This document shows positions 1 through 5,678 of a stretch of 7,003 nt of DNA, piece by piece (position 1 is the stretch's first letter; each line of letters begins with the position of its first letter). Below the pieces are notes generated by a model. The model ran no database searches. It was given only the letters and a program-made list of their open reading frames with translations, and was not told where the DNA came from. The DNA is from Beijerinckiaceae bacterium (GTDB lineage Bacteria; Pseudomonadota; Alphaproteobacteria; Rhizobiales; Beijerinckiaceae): NCBI GenBank assembly GCA_947456315.1, contig CANGRU010000085.1, positions 1 to 7,003 on the forward strand, written 5' to 3'. A program made the position numbers and the translations under genes.

Positions 1-1095
1 GCGCAATTTTCCCGAGAGCGTGCCGCCATCAAATATGGGCTGTGTCAGGCCTTGCGCCAAGGCGCCAGCCAAAGCGTCAGGCCGCAGCAGGTTTTTCAAT
101 GCACCACTTTGATAAGCGCCGGAGGCGGTGAGTGTGATGGTGGGCAAAAAGGCACGCCGTGCCGCTTCGCGATTGGCACGCTCGGCCACAAGGCGGGCTT
201 CGGTGGCCGCAATATCGGGGCGGCGCACGAGGAGGTCGGCAGGCAGTCCGGGTTTGACCACGGGCACGCGTAAGCCTCGCAAACTGCCGCCTTGCAGATT
301 GAGGCTTTCGGGCACTGCACCCGTCAGCACGCCGATCAGATTGCGGTTTTGCGCAATGGCTTGATCAAGGGCGGGGATGGAGGCGCGTTGTGCTGCCACC
401 ACACCCTCTTGCTGGGCGACATCGAGATCATTGGCGGTGCCGACAGAGGCGCGCGCCTGAATGGCTTGCAGCACCTGTTCGGCATTGCGCGTATTGTCCT
501 GCGCAAAGCGGCGGCGATCTTGGGAGGCGAGCAATTGCAGATAGAGATTGGTCAGGCTCGCCGTGCTCGCCAGCGCCACTGTCTCGCGATCAAAACGCGC
601 GGCGATCAGATCGGCCTGCGCGGTTTCGCTCATCAACCGGTTGCGGCCAAACAGATCGAGCATATAGGAGGCTGAAAGCCCCAGACTGAAACTATTGCTC
701 GCGGTGCGCGTAAAGGGCGGGCTCGCCGAGCGCAGAGTGCCGGGTGAGAGATTGCGCGAGGCGTTTTGTACCCCGTTGATGTCGGGTAGCAGATCAGCGC
801 CCGCCACTTGCGCCAGCCCCTCGGCTTGGCGGATGCGGGCTGCGGCAATCGCAATATCAAGATTGCTCTCGGCCGTGCTTTGCGCGAGGCGGCTCAGCTC
901 CGCCGAGCCGAAACTTTGCGGCCAGCCGGCAATTTCGCTGGCTTCAGCATCCCGCGCCGAGGCGAAAGCGGGCGGCAGGTCCGGCACATCCCCCTGAAGA
1001 GGGGTGAAATCCGGCATGCAGGCGCCCAAGCACAGCACGGCCGACAGGGCCGCCAAACGGCGGGTCAGGGCGAGGCGGGCGGGCGTGAGGGTCAT
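1..1095 (-). CDS. NodT/OprM-family efflux outer-membrane lipoprotein, N-terminal part (3' end outside window)
   Basis: This is the outer-membrane channel (TolC-like factor) of a tripartite RND or MFS efflux pump. The frame is open from the ATG at 1095-1093 to the left edge, 365 codons; family members usually have about 450-480 residues, so roughly the last 100 are missing. Residues 1-26 form a lipoprotein signal peptide with Arg12-Arg13, a hydrophobic stretch and the lipobox LGAC, giving Cys26 as the lipidated residue. Two outer-membrane efflux repeats follow. The second contains the family hallmark ADLLVRRPDIAATEARL (286-302), then a segment ending RRAFLPTITL, and the turn IFDGGTLSGKLR (354-365). 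An AGGACAGGA stretch just before the ATG serves as ribosome binding site; an ATG 35 bases upstream is out of frame. Adaptor and inner-membrane pump genes would lie off the left edge if the operon is conventional. The substrate cannot be predicted. Family assignment is firm. Confidence 0.93.
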   Translation of the reverse strand, partial: MTLTPARLALTRRLAALSAVLCLGACMPDFTPLQGDVPDLPPAFASARDAEASEIAGWPQSFGSAELSRLAQSTAESNLDIAIAAARIRQAEGLAQVAGADLLPDINGVQNASRNLSPGTLRSASPPFTRTASNSFSLGLSASYMLDLFGRNRLMSETAQADLIAARFDRETVALASTASLTNLYLQLLASQDRRRFAQDNTRNAEQVLQAIQARASVGTANDLDVAQQEGVVAAQRASIPALDQAIAQNRNLIGVLTGAVPESLNLQGGSLRGLRVPVVKPGLPADLLVRRPDIAATEARLVAERANREAARRAFLPTITLTASGAYQSGALKNLLRPDALAGALAQGLTQPIFDGGTLSGKLR

Positions 1096-1273
1096 TCCTG
1101 TCCTGCGCAGGCCCGAGGGGTTTGGGCCATGATTCCAGTCTTGTTTTTACCCTTCCATCCCCCCTCACGCCACCATGTGAGGGACACTCTCGACAAGCTG
1201 TCCCGCTTTGCCTTAGAGCAAACGGGAGAAAAGGGGGCCTTTGGGCCCGGTAGCCCCAAAAAGGGTAAGAAAT
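1096..1273. other. Divergent intergenic region with inverted repeats
   Basis: This 178-bp spacer must hold the promoters for the efflux gene (leftward) and the dehydrogenase-phoB pair (rightward). No convincing -35/-10 pair is visible. The best rightward candidate is TCGACA (1190-1195), which matches the -35 consensus at five of six bases, but the -10 positions after it are poor. Inverted repeats seen are a perfect CCTGCGCAGG palindrome (1102-1111), CCCTCAC/GTGAGGG (1162-1168 and 1177-1183), GGGACA/TGTCCC (1181-1186 and 1199-1204) and GGGCC/GGCCC (1235-1239 and 1244-1248). A GATTC (1131-1135) fits the GANTC methylation site of alphaproteobacterial CcrM, but such a short site is expected by chance. 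No small gene or RNA could be supported. Confidence 0.6.
1162..1204. repeat. Two overlapping inverted repeats sharing one GGG
   Basis: CCCTCAC (1162-1168) pairs perfectly with GTGAGGG (1177-1183) across an 8-base loop. GGGACA (1181-1186) pairs perfectly with TGTCCC (1199-1204) across a 12-base loop. The bases 1181-1183 belong to both stems, so in RNA the two hairpins would exclude each other. As DNA they could instead be operator half-sites. Neither is followed by a T-run on either strand, so a simple intrinsic terminator is not indicated. The function is unknown and chance is possible in GC-rich sequence. Confidence 0.4.
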
Positions 1274-2677
1274 ATGTCGTTGCTCGACTCGCTTGCGGAA
1301 ATCCTTGGCCAGAAGAACGTCCTCACGGGTGAGGAGCTGGCGCCTTATTTGACCGACTGGCGCAATATGGCGACCGGCAAGGCGCAATGTGCGGTTCGGC
1401 CCGGCTCAACCGCCGAAGTGGCTGATGTGGTCAAAGCCTGTGCGGCAGCCGGTGTGCCGGTGGTAACCCAGAGTGGCAATACAAGTCTGGTCGGCGGCGC
1501 CACGCCCGATGACAAGGGCAATGCCGTTATTCTGCTGATGGGCCGCCTTAACAAAATCCGCGCGCTCGATGCCGACAATGCAACCATCACCGTGGACGCG
1601 GGCATGATATTGCAAAACTTGCAGGCGGCAGCCCGCGATGCGGGCTTTCTCTTCCCGCTGTCACTGGCCGCGGAAGGCTCCTGCATGATCGGTGGCAACC
1701 TTGCCACCAATGCCGGCGGCACGCAGGTGTTGCGCTATGGCAATATGCGCGATCTGACGCTGGGCCTCGAAGTGGTCTGTGCCGATGGCGAAATCTGGGA
1801 TGGCCTGCGCGGCTTGCGCAAAGACAATACAGGTTATGATCTGCGCGATCTGTTTATCGGCAGCGAAGGCACGCTTGGCATTATCACCGCCGCAACACTG
1901 AAGCTCTTCCCCCAGCCTGCCGCCAAATGCACGGCCATGCTGGCTTTGTCATCGGTCGACAATGCGGTGGCTGTTTTGCGCCGCGCGCGCAAAGCCTTTG
2001 ATACGGCGCTCACCGGCTATGAGCTGATGGCGGGCGTGTGCCTCGATATGGTGCATCAGTGCTTCCCGCAGCAGAAGTTGCCCTTCGCGGAAAAGCCGAC
2101 TTGGTATGCGCTGCTCGAGATTTCGGATGCGGAAGGCGAAGAACATGCGCGTGCCATGTTCGAAGCCATGCTCGGCGAAAGCTTTGAGGCGGGCGAAATT
2201 GATGATGCCGTGATTGCCGAAAATCTGACGCAATCGAAAGACCTCTGGCATTTGCGCGAAAGCATTACGCTGGCTCAGGCGCAAGCCGTGAAGAGCATCA
2301 AGCATGATATTTCGGTGCCCGTGTCGAATATGGTCTCTTTCATTGAGAAGACCGATGCCGAATTGCAGGAAAAATTCCCGGGGCTGCTGAACATGACCTT
2401 CGGCCATCTGGGCGATGGCAATCTGCATTACAATGTCGGGTCGTCGGAGCGCTTCTCGGGTGAAGACCTGATGAAGAATTATGATGCCATCTACAATCTG
2501 GTGCATGACAATGCCCATGCCCATCAAGGCTCGATCAGTGCTGAGCATGGCATAGGCGCGTTCAAGATCGACGAGCTGCCGCGCTACAAGCAGGCGCGTG
2601 AGCTTGATCTGATGAAGCGCATCAAGGCGGCTTTTGATCCGCTGAATATTCTCAATCCCGGCAAAGTGCTGCGCTGA
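1274..2677 (+). CDS. FAD-linked D-2-hydroxyacid dehydrogenase (D-2-hydroxyglutarate / D-lactate dehydrogenase type)
   Basis: A 467-residue flavoprotein of the GlcD/D2HGDH branch of the vanillyl-alcohol oxidase superfamily. It is expected to oxidise a D-2-hydroxyacid such as D-2-hydroxyglutarate or D-lactate to the 2-oxoacid, passing electrons to an acceptor other than NAD. The FAD-binding domain shows SGNTSLVGGA (67-76), a Gly-rich segment with GGNLATNAGG (140-149) and GSEGTLG (196-202). The C-terminal substrate domain carries GHLGDGNLH, with His378 and His385, and SAEHG, with Glu424-His425; in D-2-hydroxyglutarate dehydrogenases these positions bind the divalent metal and substrate. The end, DPLNILNPGKVL, is typical of the family. 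The ATG at 1274 is chosen because AAGGG (1261-1265) lies 8 bases upstream; a TTG at 1241 would add 11 non-conserved residues. No signal peptide or Fe-S domain is present. The stop overlaps the phoB start. The exact substrate is not decidable; no serA neighbour is present to point to 2-hydroxyglutarate. Confidence 0.93.
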   Translation: MSLLDSLAEILGQKNVLTGEELAPYLTDWRNMATGKAQCAVRPGSTAEVADVVKACAAAGVPVVTQSGNTSLVGGATPDDKGNAVILLMGRLNKIRALDADNATITVDAGMILQNLQAAARDAGFLFPLSLAAEGSCMIGGNLATNAGGTQVLRYGNMRDLTLGLEVVCADGEIWDGLRGLRKDNTGYDLRDLFIGSEGTLGIITAATLKLFPQPAAKCTAMLALSSVDNAVAVLRRARKAFDTALTGYELMAGVCLDMVHQCFPQQKLPFAEKPTWYALLEISDAEGEEHARAMFEAMLGESFEAGEIDDAVIAENLTQSKDLWHLRESITLAQAQAVKSIKHDISVPVSNMVSFIEKTDAELQEKFPGLLNMTFGHLGDGNLHYNVGSSERFSGEDLMKNYDAIYNLVHDNAHAHQGSISAEHGIGAFKIDELPRYKQARELDLMKRIKAAFDPLNILNPGKVLR

Positions 2678-3387
2678 TGGTTGTGGCGAGCAAAGCGCCG
2701 CGTATTCTCCTCGTCGAGGACGAAGACGCGCTGGCAACGCTCGTCACCTATAATCTGGAAGCGGAAGGGTTCATCGTCGAGCATGCGGCGCGGGGCGACG
2801 AGGCAGATTTGATGCTGCTCGAAAACCCGCCGGATCTGGCCATTCTGGACTGGATGCTGCCGGGCCTGTCAGGGATCGAGATCTGCCGCCGCTTGCGTGC
2901 GCGTGAGGCCACACAAACTTTGCCGGTCATCATGCTCACCGCGCGCGGTCAGGAAGATGAGCGCGTGCGAGGCCTCTCGACCGGCGCCGATGATTATGTG
3001 GTGAAGCCCTTTTCTGTGCCCGAACTGGTGGCGCGCATCCGTGCGCTGCTGCGCCGCGCGAGCCCGGAGCGCGTGGCTGATCAGCTGGTGGCGGGCGAGA
3101 TCGTCCTGGACCGCGCTTCGCGCCGTGTGCATCGGGGTGCACGCGAGCTGGATCTGGGGGCGACCGAGTTTCGCCTGCTCGAACATCTCATGGAAAAGCC
3201 CGGGCGTGTCTACACACGCGCACAATTGCTGGATGCGGTTTGGGGGCAATCTGCCGAGATTGACGAGCGGACAGTCGACGTCCATGTCGGGCGCCTGCGC
3301 AAAGAACTGTCGCGTCCCAAACAGCAGGATCCGATCCGCACCGTGCGCGGGGCCGGCTACGGGTTTGACGAGAATTTTGGAAAGTAG
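2677..3387 (+). CDS. phoB: Phosphate regulon response regulator PhoB
   Basis: A 236-residue OmpR-type response regulator, the DNA-binding half of the PhoR-PhoB two-component system that activates phosphate-starvation genes. The receiver domain (about 9-126) has the acidic pocket Glu14/Asp15, phosphoacceptor Asp58 in AILDWMLPG, switch Thr88 and Lys110 in YVVKPF. The winged-helix domain (about 138-232) contains TEFRLLEHLMEKPGRVYTR and a recognition helix with ERTVDVHVGRLRKEL (197-211), which closely matches the PhoB signature; this favours PhoB over a generic OmpR-family member. The ATG overlaps the last base of the upstream dehydrogenase stop (TGATG). No strong ribosome binding site precedes it, so translational coupling is likely. 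No phoR, pst or phoU gene lies beside it in the window, unlike the common alphaproteobacterial arrangement. No recognisable Pho box was found in the spacers of the window. Confidence 0.93.
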   Translation: MVVASKAPRILLVEDEDALATLVTYNLEAEGFIVEHAARGDEADLMLLENPPDLAILDWMLPGLSGIEICRRLRAREATQTLPVIMLTARGQEDERVRGLSTGADDYVVKPFSVPELVARIRALLRRASPERVADQLVAGEIVLDRASRRVHRGARELDLGATEFRLLEHLMEKPGRVYTRAQLLDAVWGQSAEIDERTVDVHVGRLRKELSRPKQQDPIRTVRGAGYGFDENFGK

Positions 3388-3391
3388 CGCG

Positions 3392-3416
3392 CGCCCCGTG
3401 GACAAGTGAACGGGCG
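3392..3416 (+). other. Imperfect hairpin after phoB, not a clear terminator
   Basis: CGCCCCGT (3392-3399) can pair with ACGGGCG (3410-3416) with one bulged C and a 10-base loop, five bases after the phoB stop. No T-run follows, so intrinsic termination is not supported and read-through into the hydrolase genes is plausible. It overlaps the first copy of the GTGGACAA repeat. Confidence 0.3.
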
Positions 3417-3426
3417 TGGTGGACAA
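3398..3426. repeat. Direct repeat GTGGACAA x2, 21 bp apart
   Basis: Two identical 8-bp copies occupy 3398-3405 and 3419-3426, start to start 21 bp, about two turns of the helix. A weaker related sequence, GTGAACGG, directly follows the first copy (3406-3413). The spacing would place both copies on the same DNA face, as expected for an operator bound by a dimer in tandem. It does not match the Pho-box core TGTCA. Chance is possible at this length. Confidence 0.4.
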
Positions 3427-3427
3427 T
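3399..3427 (+). promoter_or_regulatory. Candidate sigma-70-type promoter for the hydrolase pair
   Basis: TGGACA (3399-3404) matches the TTGACA -35 box at five of six positions. After exactly 17 bp, GACAAT (3422-3427) matches the -10 box at four of six. Transcription would begin near 3434, about 24 bases before the hydrolase ATG. Both hexamers lie within copies of the GTGGACAA repeat, so a repressor or activator binding the repeats would directly affect polymerase. This is a consensus match only. Confidence 0.35.
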
Positions 3428-3454
3428 CCTCCTCAATAAAAAATGGGGGAGGAT
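3426..3454 (+). promoter_or_regulatory. Inverted repeat that pairs with the ribosome binding site of the exported hydrolase
   Basis: ATCCTCC (3426-3432) is the exact reverse complement of GGAGGAT (3448-3454), with an A-rich loop between; a G-U and a C-G pair could extend the stem inward. The right arm contains the Shine-Dalgarno core GGAGG and the left arm is therefore an anti-Shine-Dalgarno sequence. In an mRNA that includes both arms the ribosome binding site would be masked. A transcript starting at the candidate local promoter (near 3434) would lack the left arm and be open. Confidence 0.45.
3448..3452 (+). promoter_or_regulatory. Ribosome binding site that fixes the hydrolase start at 3458
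   Basis: GGAGG, inside the longer purine run GGGGGAGGA (3445-3453), sits 5 bases before the ATG at 3458. An in-frame ATG at 3443 overlaps this purine run and has no site of its own, so the downstream ATG is the likely start; it also places a clean signal peptide at the N-terminus. Confidence 0.75.
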
Positions 3455-3457
3455 AGG

Positions 3458-4612
3458 ATGAACTTGCGTTCTCTGGGGCTCGGCGTGGCCTTTGTCTGCA
3501 GCACGGCTTTCGGAGCCCTTGCGCTCGAAGACGTGGAAACGATTGATCGTCTGGTCGCGCATGTCTCGACCGTGCCCGCCATTGCCGGAAAGCCGATTGA
3601 TCTGTTCGTGCGCGAAAAAGTGCCGTATTCGATTTTCAAACGCGCCGATGGCAAGGCTTCTAATGGCAAAGTTGTCTTGATGGTACATGGCGGTTATTCG
3701 CCCTCGACGCTGGCCTTCGACGTGCCGTTCAAAAATTATTCCTGGATGAATTATCTGGCGCAGCGCGGCTATGATGTGTTTGCGATGGATATGACAGGCT
3801 ATGGTCGCTCGGGCCATCCGATGATGGATGAGCCATGCAATCTGGACCCCAAGCAACAGGATTTGCTGGTTCCCAAAAACCTCCCTGCCAAATGCGAGCC
3901 GAAATATAAATTCGATCTGGTCAACAGCGACAGCGAAAGCGACGATATTGATCGCGTGGTTGATTTCATCCGCAAATTGCGCGGTGTGGACAAGATCGCT
4001 CTGATTGGCTGGTCGGGCGGTGGTATTCGCACCGGCACTTATGTGGGGCGCCATCCCGAAAAGATCGATAAATATGTGATCTTTGCCTCCTCCAATTATG
4101 ACCGCAAAAATCCCTCTGCCAAACCATCGCTGCCCAAAGCTGGTGCGCCGATGACGATCCAGACGCGTGATGTGGGTATCGACAAGCGCTGGCTGGGGAC
4201 ATCGAAGTTTCCGCAAACCATTGAACCCGGCATGCCGGAAATGATCTGGGCGATGAATGTGAAGCATGATCCGCTGGGTGCAACATGGGGCACGGGCGGT
4301 TTGCGTGCACCCACGCGCACCTATTGGGGCTGGAATGCGGAAGGCGCGGCCAAAGTGAAGATCCCCACACTGATCATGGTCGGTGAGCAGGATGATCTGA
4401 CGCGCTCCAACAATGACCTGTTTGCTGATCTGGGCACGCAGCACAAAGCCTTTATCGGCATTTCGCAAGCCACCCATTTCATGGTCTGGGAAAAGCAATC
4501 ACGCGTTTTGCATGCAGCGTCTTTTGAATGGCTACAACGGCAAACCGTGAAGGGCCAGAAGACGGGTCGTTTCCGTGCCGATGAAAACGGCGTTGTGAAA
4601 CCGGTGAAGTGA
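3458..4612 (+). CDS. Exported alpha/beta-fold hydrolase
   Basis: A 384-residue secreted or periplasmic alpha/beta hydrolase, probably an esterase or related enzyme. Residues 1-22 form a Sec signal peptide (Arg4, hydrophobic core, GALA before Leu23); there is no lipobox. The fold motifs are in order: the oxyanion-hole HGG (77-79), GYGRSG after strand 4, the nucleophile elbow GWSGG with Ser186, a likely acid Asp312 or Asp313 in GEQDD, and His340 in ATHFMVWE. The mature protein has only two cysteines, Cys127 and Cys146, in an insertion after GYGRSG, which could form a disulfide outside the cytoplasm. The segment between the nucleophile and the acid is long and probably forms the lid. The tail is charged (RFRADENGVVKPVK). 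The next gene starts one base after the stop, so the two are co-expressed. The substrate is unknown; I recognise the fold and triad but no characterised close relative. Confidence 0.88.
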   Translation: MNLRSLGLGVAFVCSTAFGALALEDVETIDRLVAHVSTVPAIAGKPIDLFVREKVPYSIFKRADGKASNGKVVLMVHGGYSPSTLAFDVPFKNYSWMNYLAQRGYDVFAMDMTGYGRSGHPMMDEPCNLDPKQQDLLVPKNLPAKCEPKYKFDLVNSDSESDDIDRVVDFIRKLRGVDKIALIGWSGGGIRTGTYVGRHPEKIDKYVIFASSNYDRKNPSAKPSLPKAGAPMTIQTRDVGIDKRWLGTSKFPQTIEPGMPEMIWAMNVKHDPLGATWGTGGLRAPTRTYWGWNAEGAAKVKIPTLIMVGEQDDLTRSNNDLFADLGTQHKAFIGISQATHFMVWEKQSRVLHAASFEWLQRQTVKGQKTGRFRADENGVVKPVK

Positions 4613-4613
4613 C

Positions 4614-5678
4614 ATGAGCCTGCCGCCGCTGGAAATCGCCGAACAGGGATATTTTTTCTGCGGCGGCAGCTATTTTGATGCACCGGACGGGCGTTTTATG
4701 TCCGGCCAGATGTATGTCGAATATCAAATCCCGCATCACCGCACGCAGGCTCTGCCCATCGTCATGTTTTCAGGCGGTGGCCAGAGTGGCTTGAATTATG
4801 CCGGCACGCCGGATGGTCGTCCCGGTTTCCGCGATTATTTTTTACGCGCAGGTTATGCGGTTTATCTGTGTGATCAGCCCTCGCGGGCGCGTTCACCCCA
4901 TCAAGCCGAGACGGGGCGCTTGTCGCGCCATTCAACCGCACGCGTCGAGCAGCAGTTTACCGCGCCCGCGCGTTCAAAGCTCTGGCCGCAGGCACATTTG
5001 CACACGCAATGGCCGGGTGAGGGAATCGCTGGTGATCCTGTCTTTGATCAATATTATGCGCAAAGCTTTCCCTCTCTCGCGAGCTTTCCGCAGCAACAGG
5101 CGCTCAATCGTGATGCGGGCGCGGCATTGCTCGATCGCATTGGCGAGGCCATTCTCCTCACCCATTCGCAATCAGGCACGTTTGGCTGGCTGATTGCCGA
5201 TGTGCGACCGGAAAAAGTGCGCGCCATTGTCGCGCTCGAACCTTCCGGCCCACCCGTGCATGATATGGTGGCCAAGGGCGCGCCCGATTGGTGTGAGGAT
5301 GGTGCACGCACCAAGCCTTGTGGCCTGACTGCCGAGCCGCTCACCTATGATCCGCCTCTGCGTGAGGGTGAAACGCTGTCTTTTGTGCAACAGGACACAG
5401 CCGATGGCGAAGGCCTGATGCGCGGGTGGTTGCAGGCTGAACCCGCGCGCAAGCTATCGCATTTGCAATCTGTGCCCGTGCTCGTCGTGCAGGGCGAGGC
5501 ATCTTATCACGCGCCTTATGATCACAATACGGTCGCCTATCTGCGCCAAGCTGGCGTACCGGTCGATTTCATACGTCTCGCCGACAAAGGCATTCATGGC
5601 AACGGCCATATGCTGATGCTGGAGAAGAACAATGGCGAGATCGCCAAAGTCGTGACCGACTGGCTCTCGCAAATCTAG
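4614..5678 (+). CDS. Alpha/beta hydrolase of the bacterial esterase-713 type
   Basis: A 354-residue hydrolase that I recognise from recall as related to esterase 713 of Alcaligenes, an alpha/beta hydrolase with a Ser-Glu-His triad. Shared landmarks include QMYVEYQIP near residues 33-41, TPDGRPGFRDYFLRAGY, LTHSQSG with nucleophile Ser185, ALEPSG with Glu209, and GIHGNGHML with His328 (His332 is the alternative). The Ser-to-Glu spacing of 24 equals that remembered for the reference enzyme (Ser206, Glu230), supporting an unusual acid placed after strand 6. Unlike the reference, this protein begins MSLPPLEIAEQGYFFCGGSY with no signal peptide and is probably cytoplasmic. It also has Gly55-Gly56 where the reference has the vicinal cysteine pair of its oxyanion-hole loop, and a longer segment between Glu209 and the final strands. 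It begins one base after the upstream hydrolase stop, implying coupled translation. The natural substrate is not known. Confidence 0.87.
   Translation: MSLPPLEIAEQGYFFCGGSYFDAPDGRFMSGQMYVEYQIPHHRTQALPIVMFSGGGQSGLNYAGTPDGRPGFRDYFLRAGYAVYLCDQPSRARSPHQAETGRLSRHSTARVEQQFTAPARSKLWPQAHLHTQWPGEGIAGDPVFDQYYAQSFPSLASFPQQQALNRDAGAALLDRIGEAILLTHSQSGTFGWLIADVRPEKVRAIVALEPSGPPVHDMVAKGAPDWCEDGARTKPCGLTAEPLTYDPPLREGETLSFVQQDTADGEGLMRGWLQAEPARKLSHLQSVPVLVVQGEASYHAPYDHNTVAYLRQAGVPVDFIRLADKGIHGNGHMLMLEKNNGEIAKVVTDWLSQI
5675..5678. other. Convergent stop codons sharing CTAG
   Basis: The plus-strand esterase ends with TAG at 5676-5678 and the minus-strand transferase ends with TAG at 5677-5675; the two codons interlock in the palindrome CTAG. 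There is no intergenic space, hence no intrinsic terminator between the genes. Each transcript must either end inside the other gene or run antisense to it. Confidence 0.9.

Noticed and set aside
292..675. Plus-strand open frames within 52-997
   Set aside because: All are opposite the efflux lipoprotein, whose lipobox and outer-membrane factor motifs are unambiguous on the minus strand.
1198..1204. CTGTCCC as a possible Pho-box half
   Set aside because: Only one partial copy exists; the Pho box needs two direct repeats 11 bp apart with a TGTCA core.
1233..1257. GC-rich hairpin GGGCC/GGCCC with nearby T-run on the minus strand, resembling a terminator
   Set aside because: The T-run would serve only leftward transcription, but no minus-strand gene ends here; rightward it is followed by A residues just before the dehydrogenase start. 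Probably chance, or at most a leader structure.
1241..1273. TTG at 1241 as the dehydrogenase start
   Set aside because: It lacks a suitable ribosome binding site and adds 11 residues without similarity to the family, whereas ATG 1274 has AAGGG at good spacing.
808..1332. 174-codon plus-strand open frame across the efflux gene start and the divergent spacer
   Set aside because: It overlaps the efflux lipoprotein antisense and the dehydrogenase start out of frame, and its composition is low-complexity Gly/Arg/Gln.
1949..2737. 262-codon minus-strand open frame opposite the dehydrogenase
   Set aside because: Antisense shadow of a well-conserved flavoprotein; no motif or ribosome binding site supports it.
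3443..3457. Upstream ATG at 3443 as the hydrolase start
   Set aside because: It overlaps the purine-rich ribosome binding site used by the ATG at 3458 and would put acidic residues before the signal peptide.
3188..4498. Long 436-codon open frame on the minus strand opposite phoB and the exported hydrolase
   Set aside because: It lies antisense to two genes with clear family motifs; its translation is rich in His, Arg and Ile without recognisable domains, as expected for a mirrored frame of GC-rich coding DNA.
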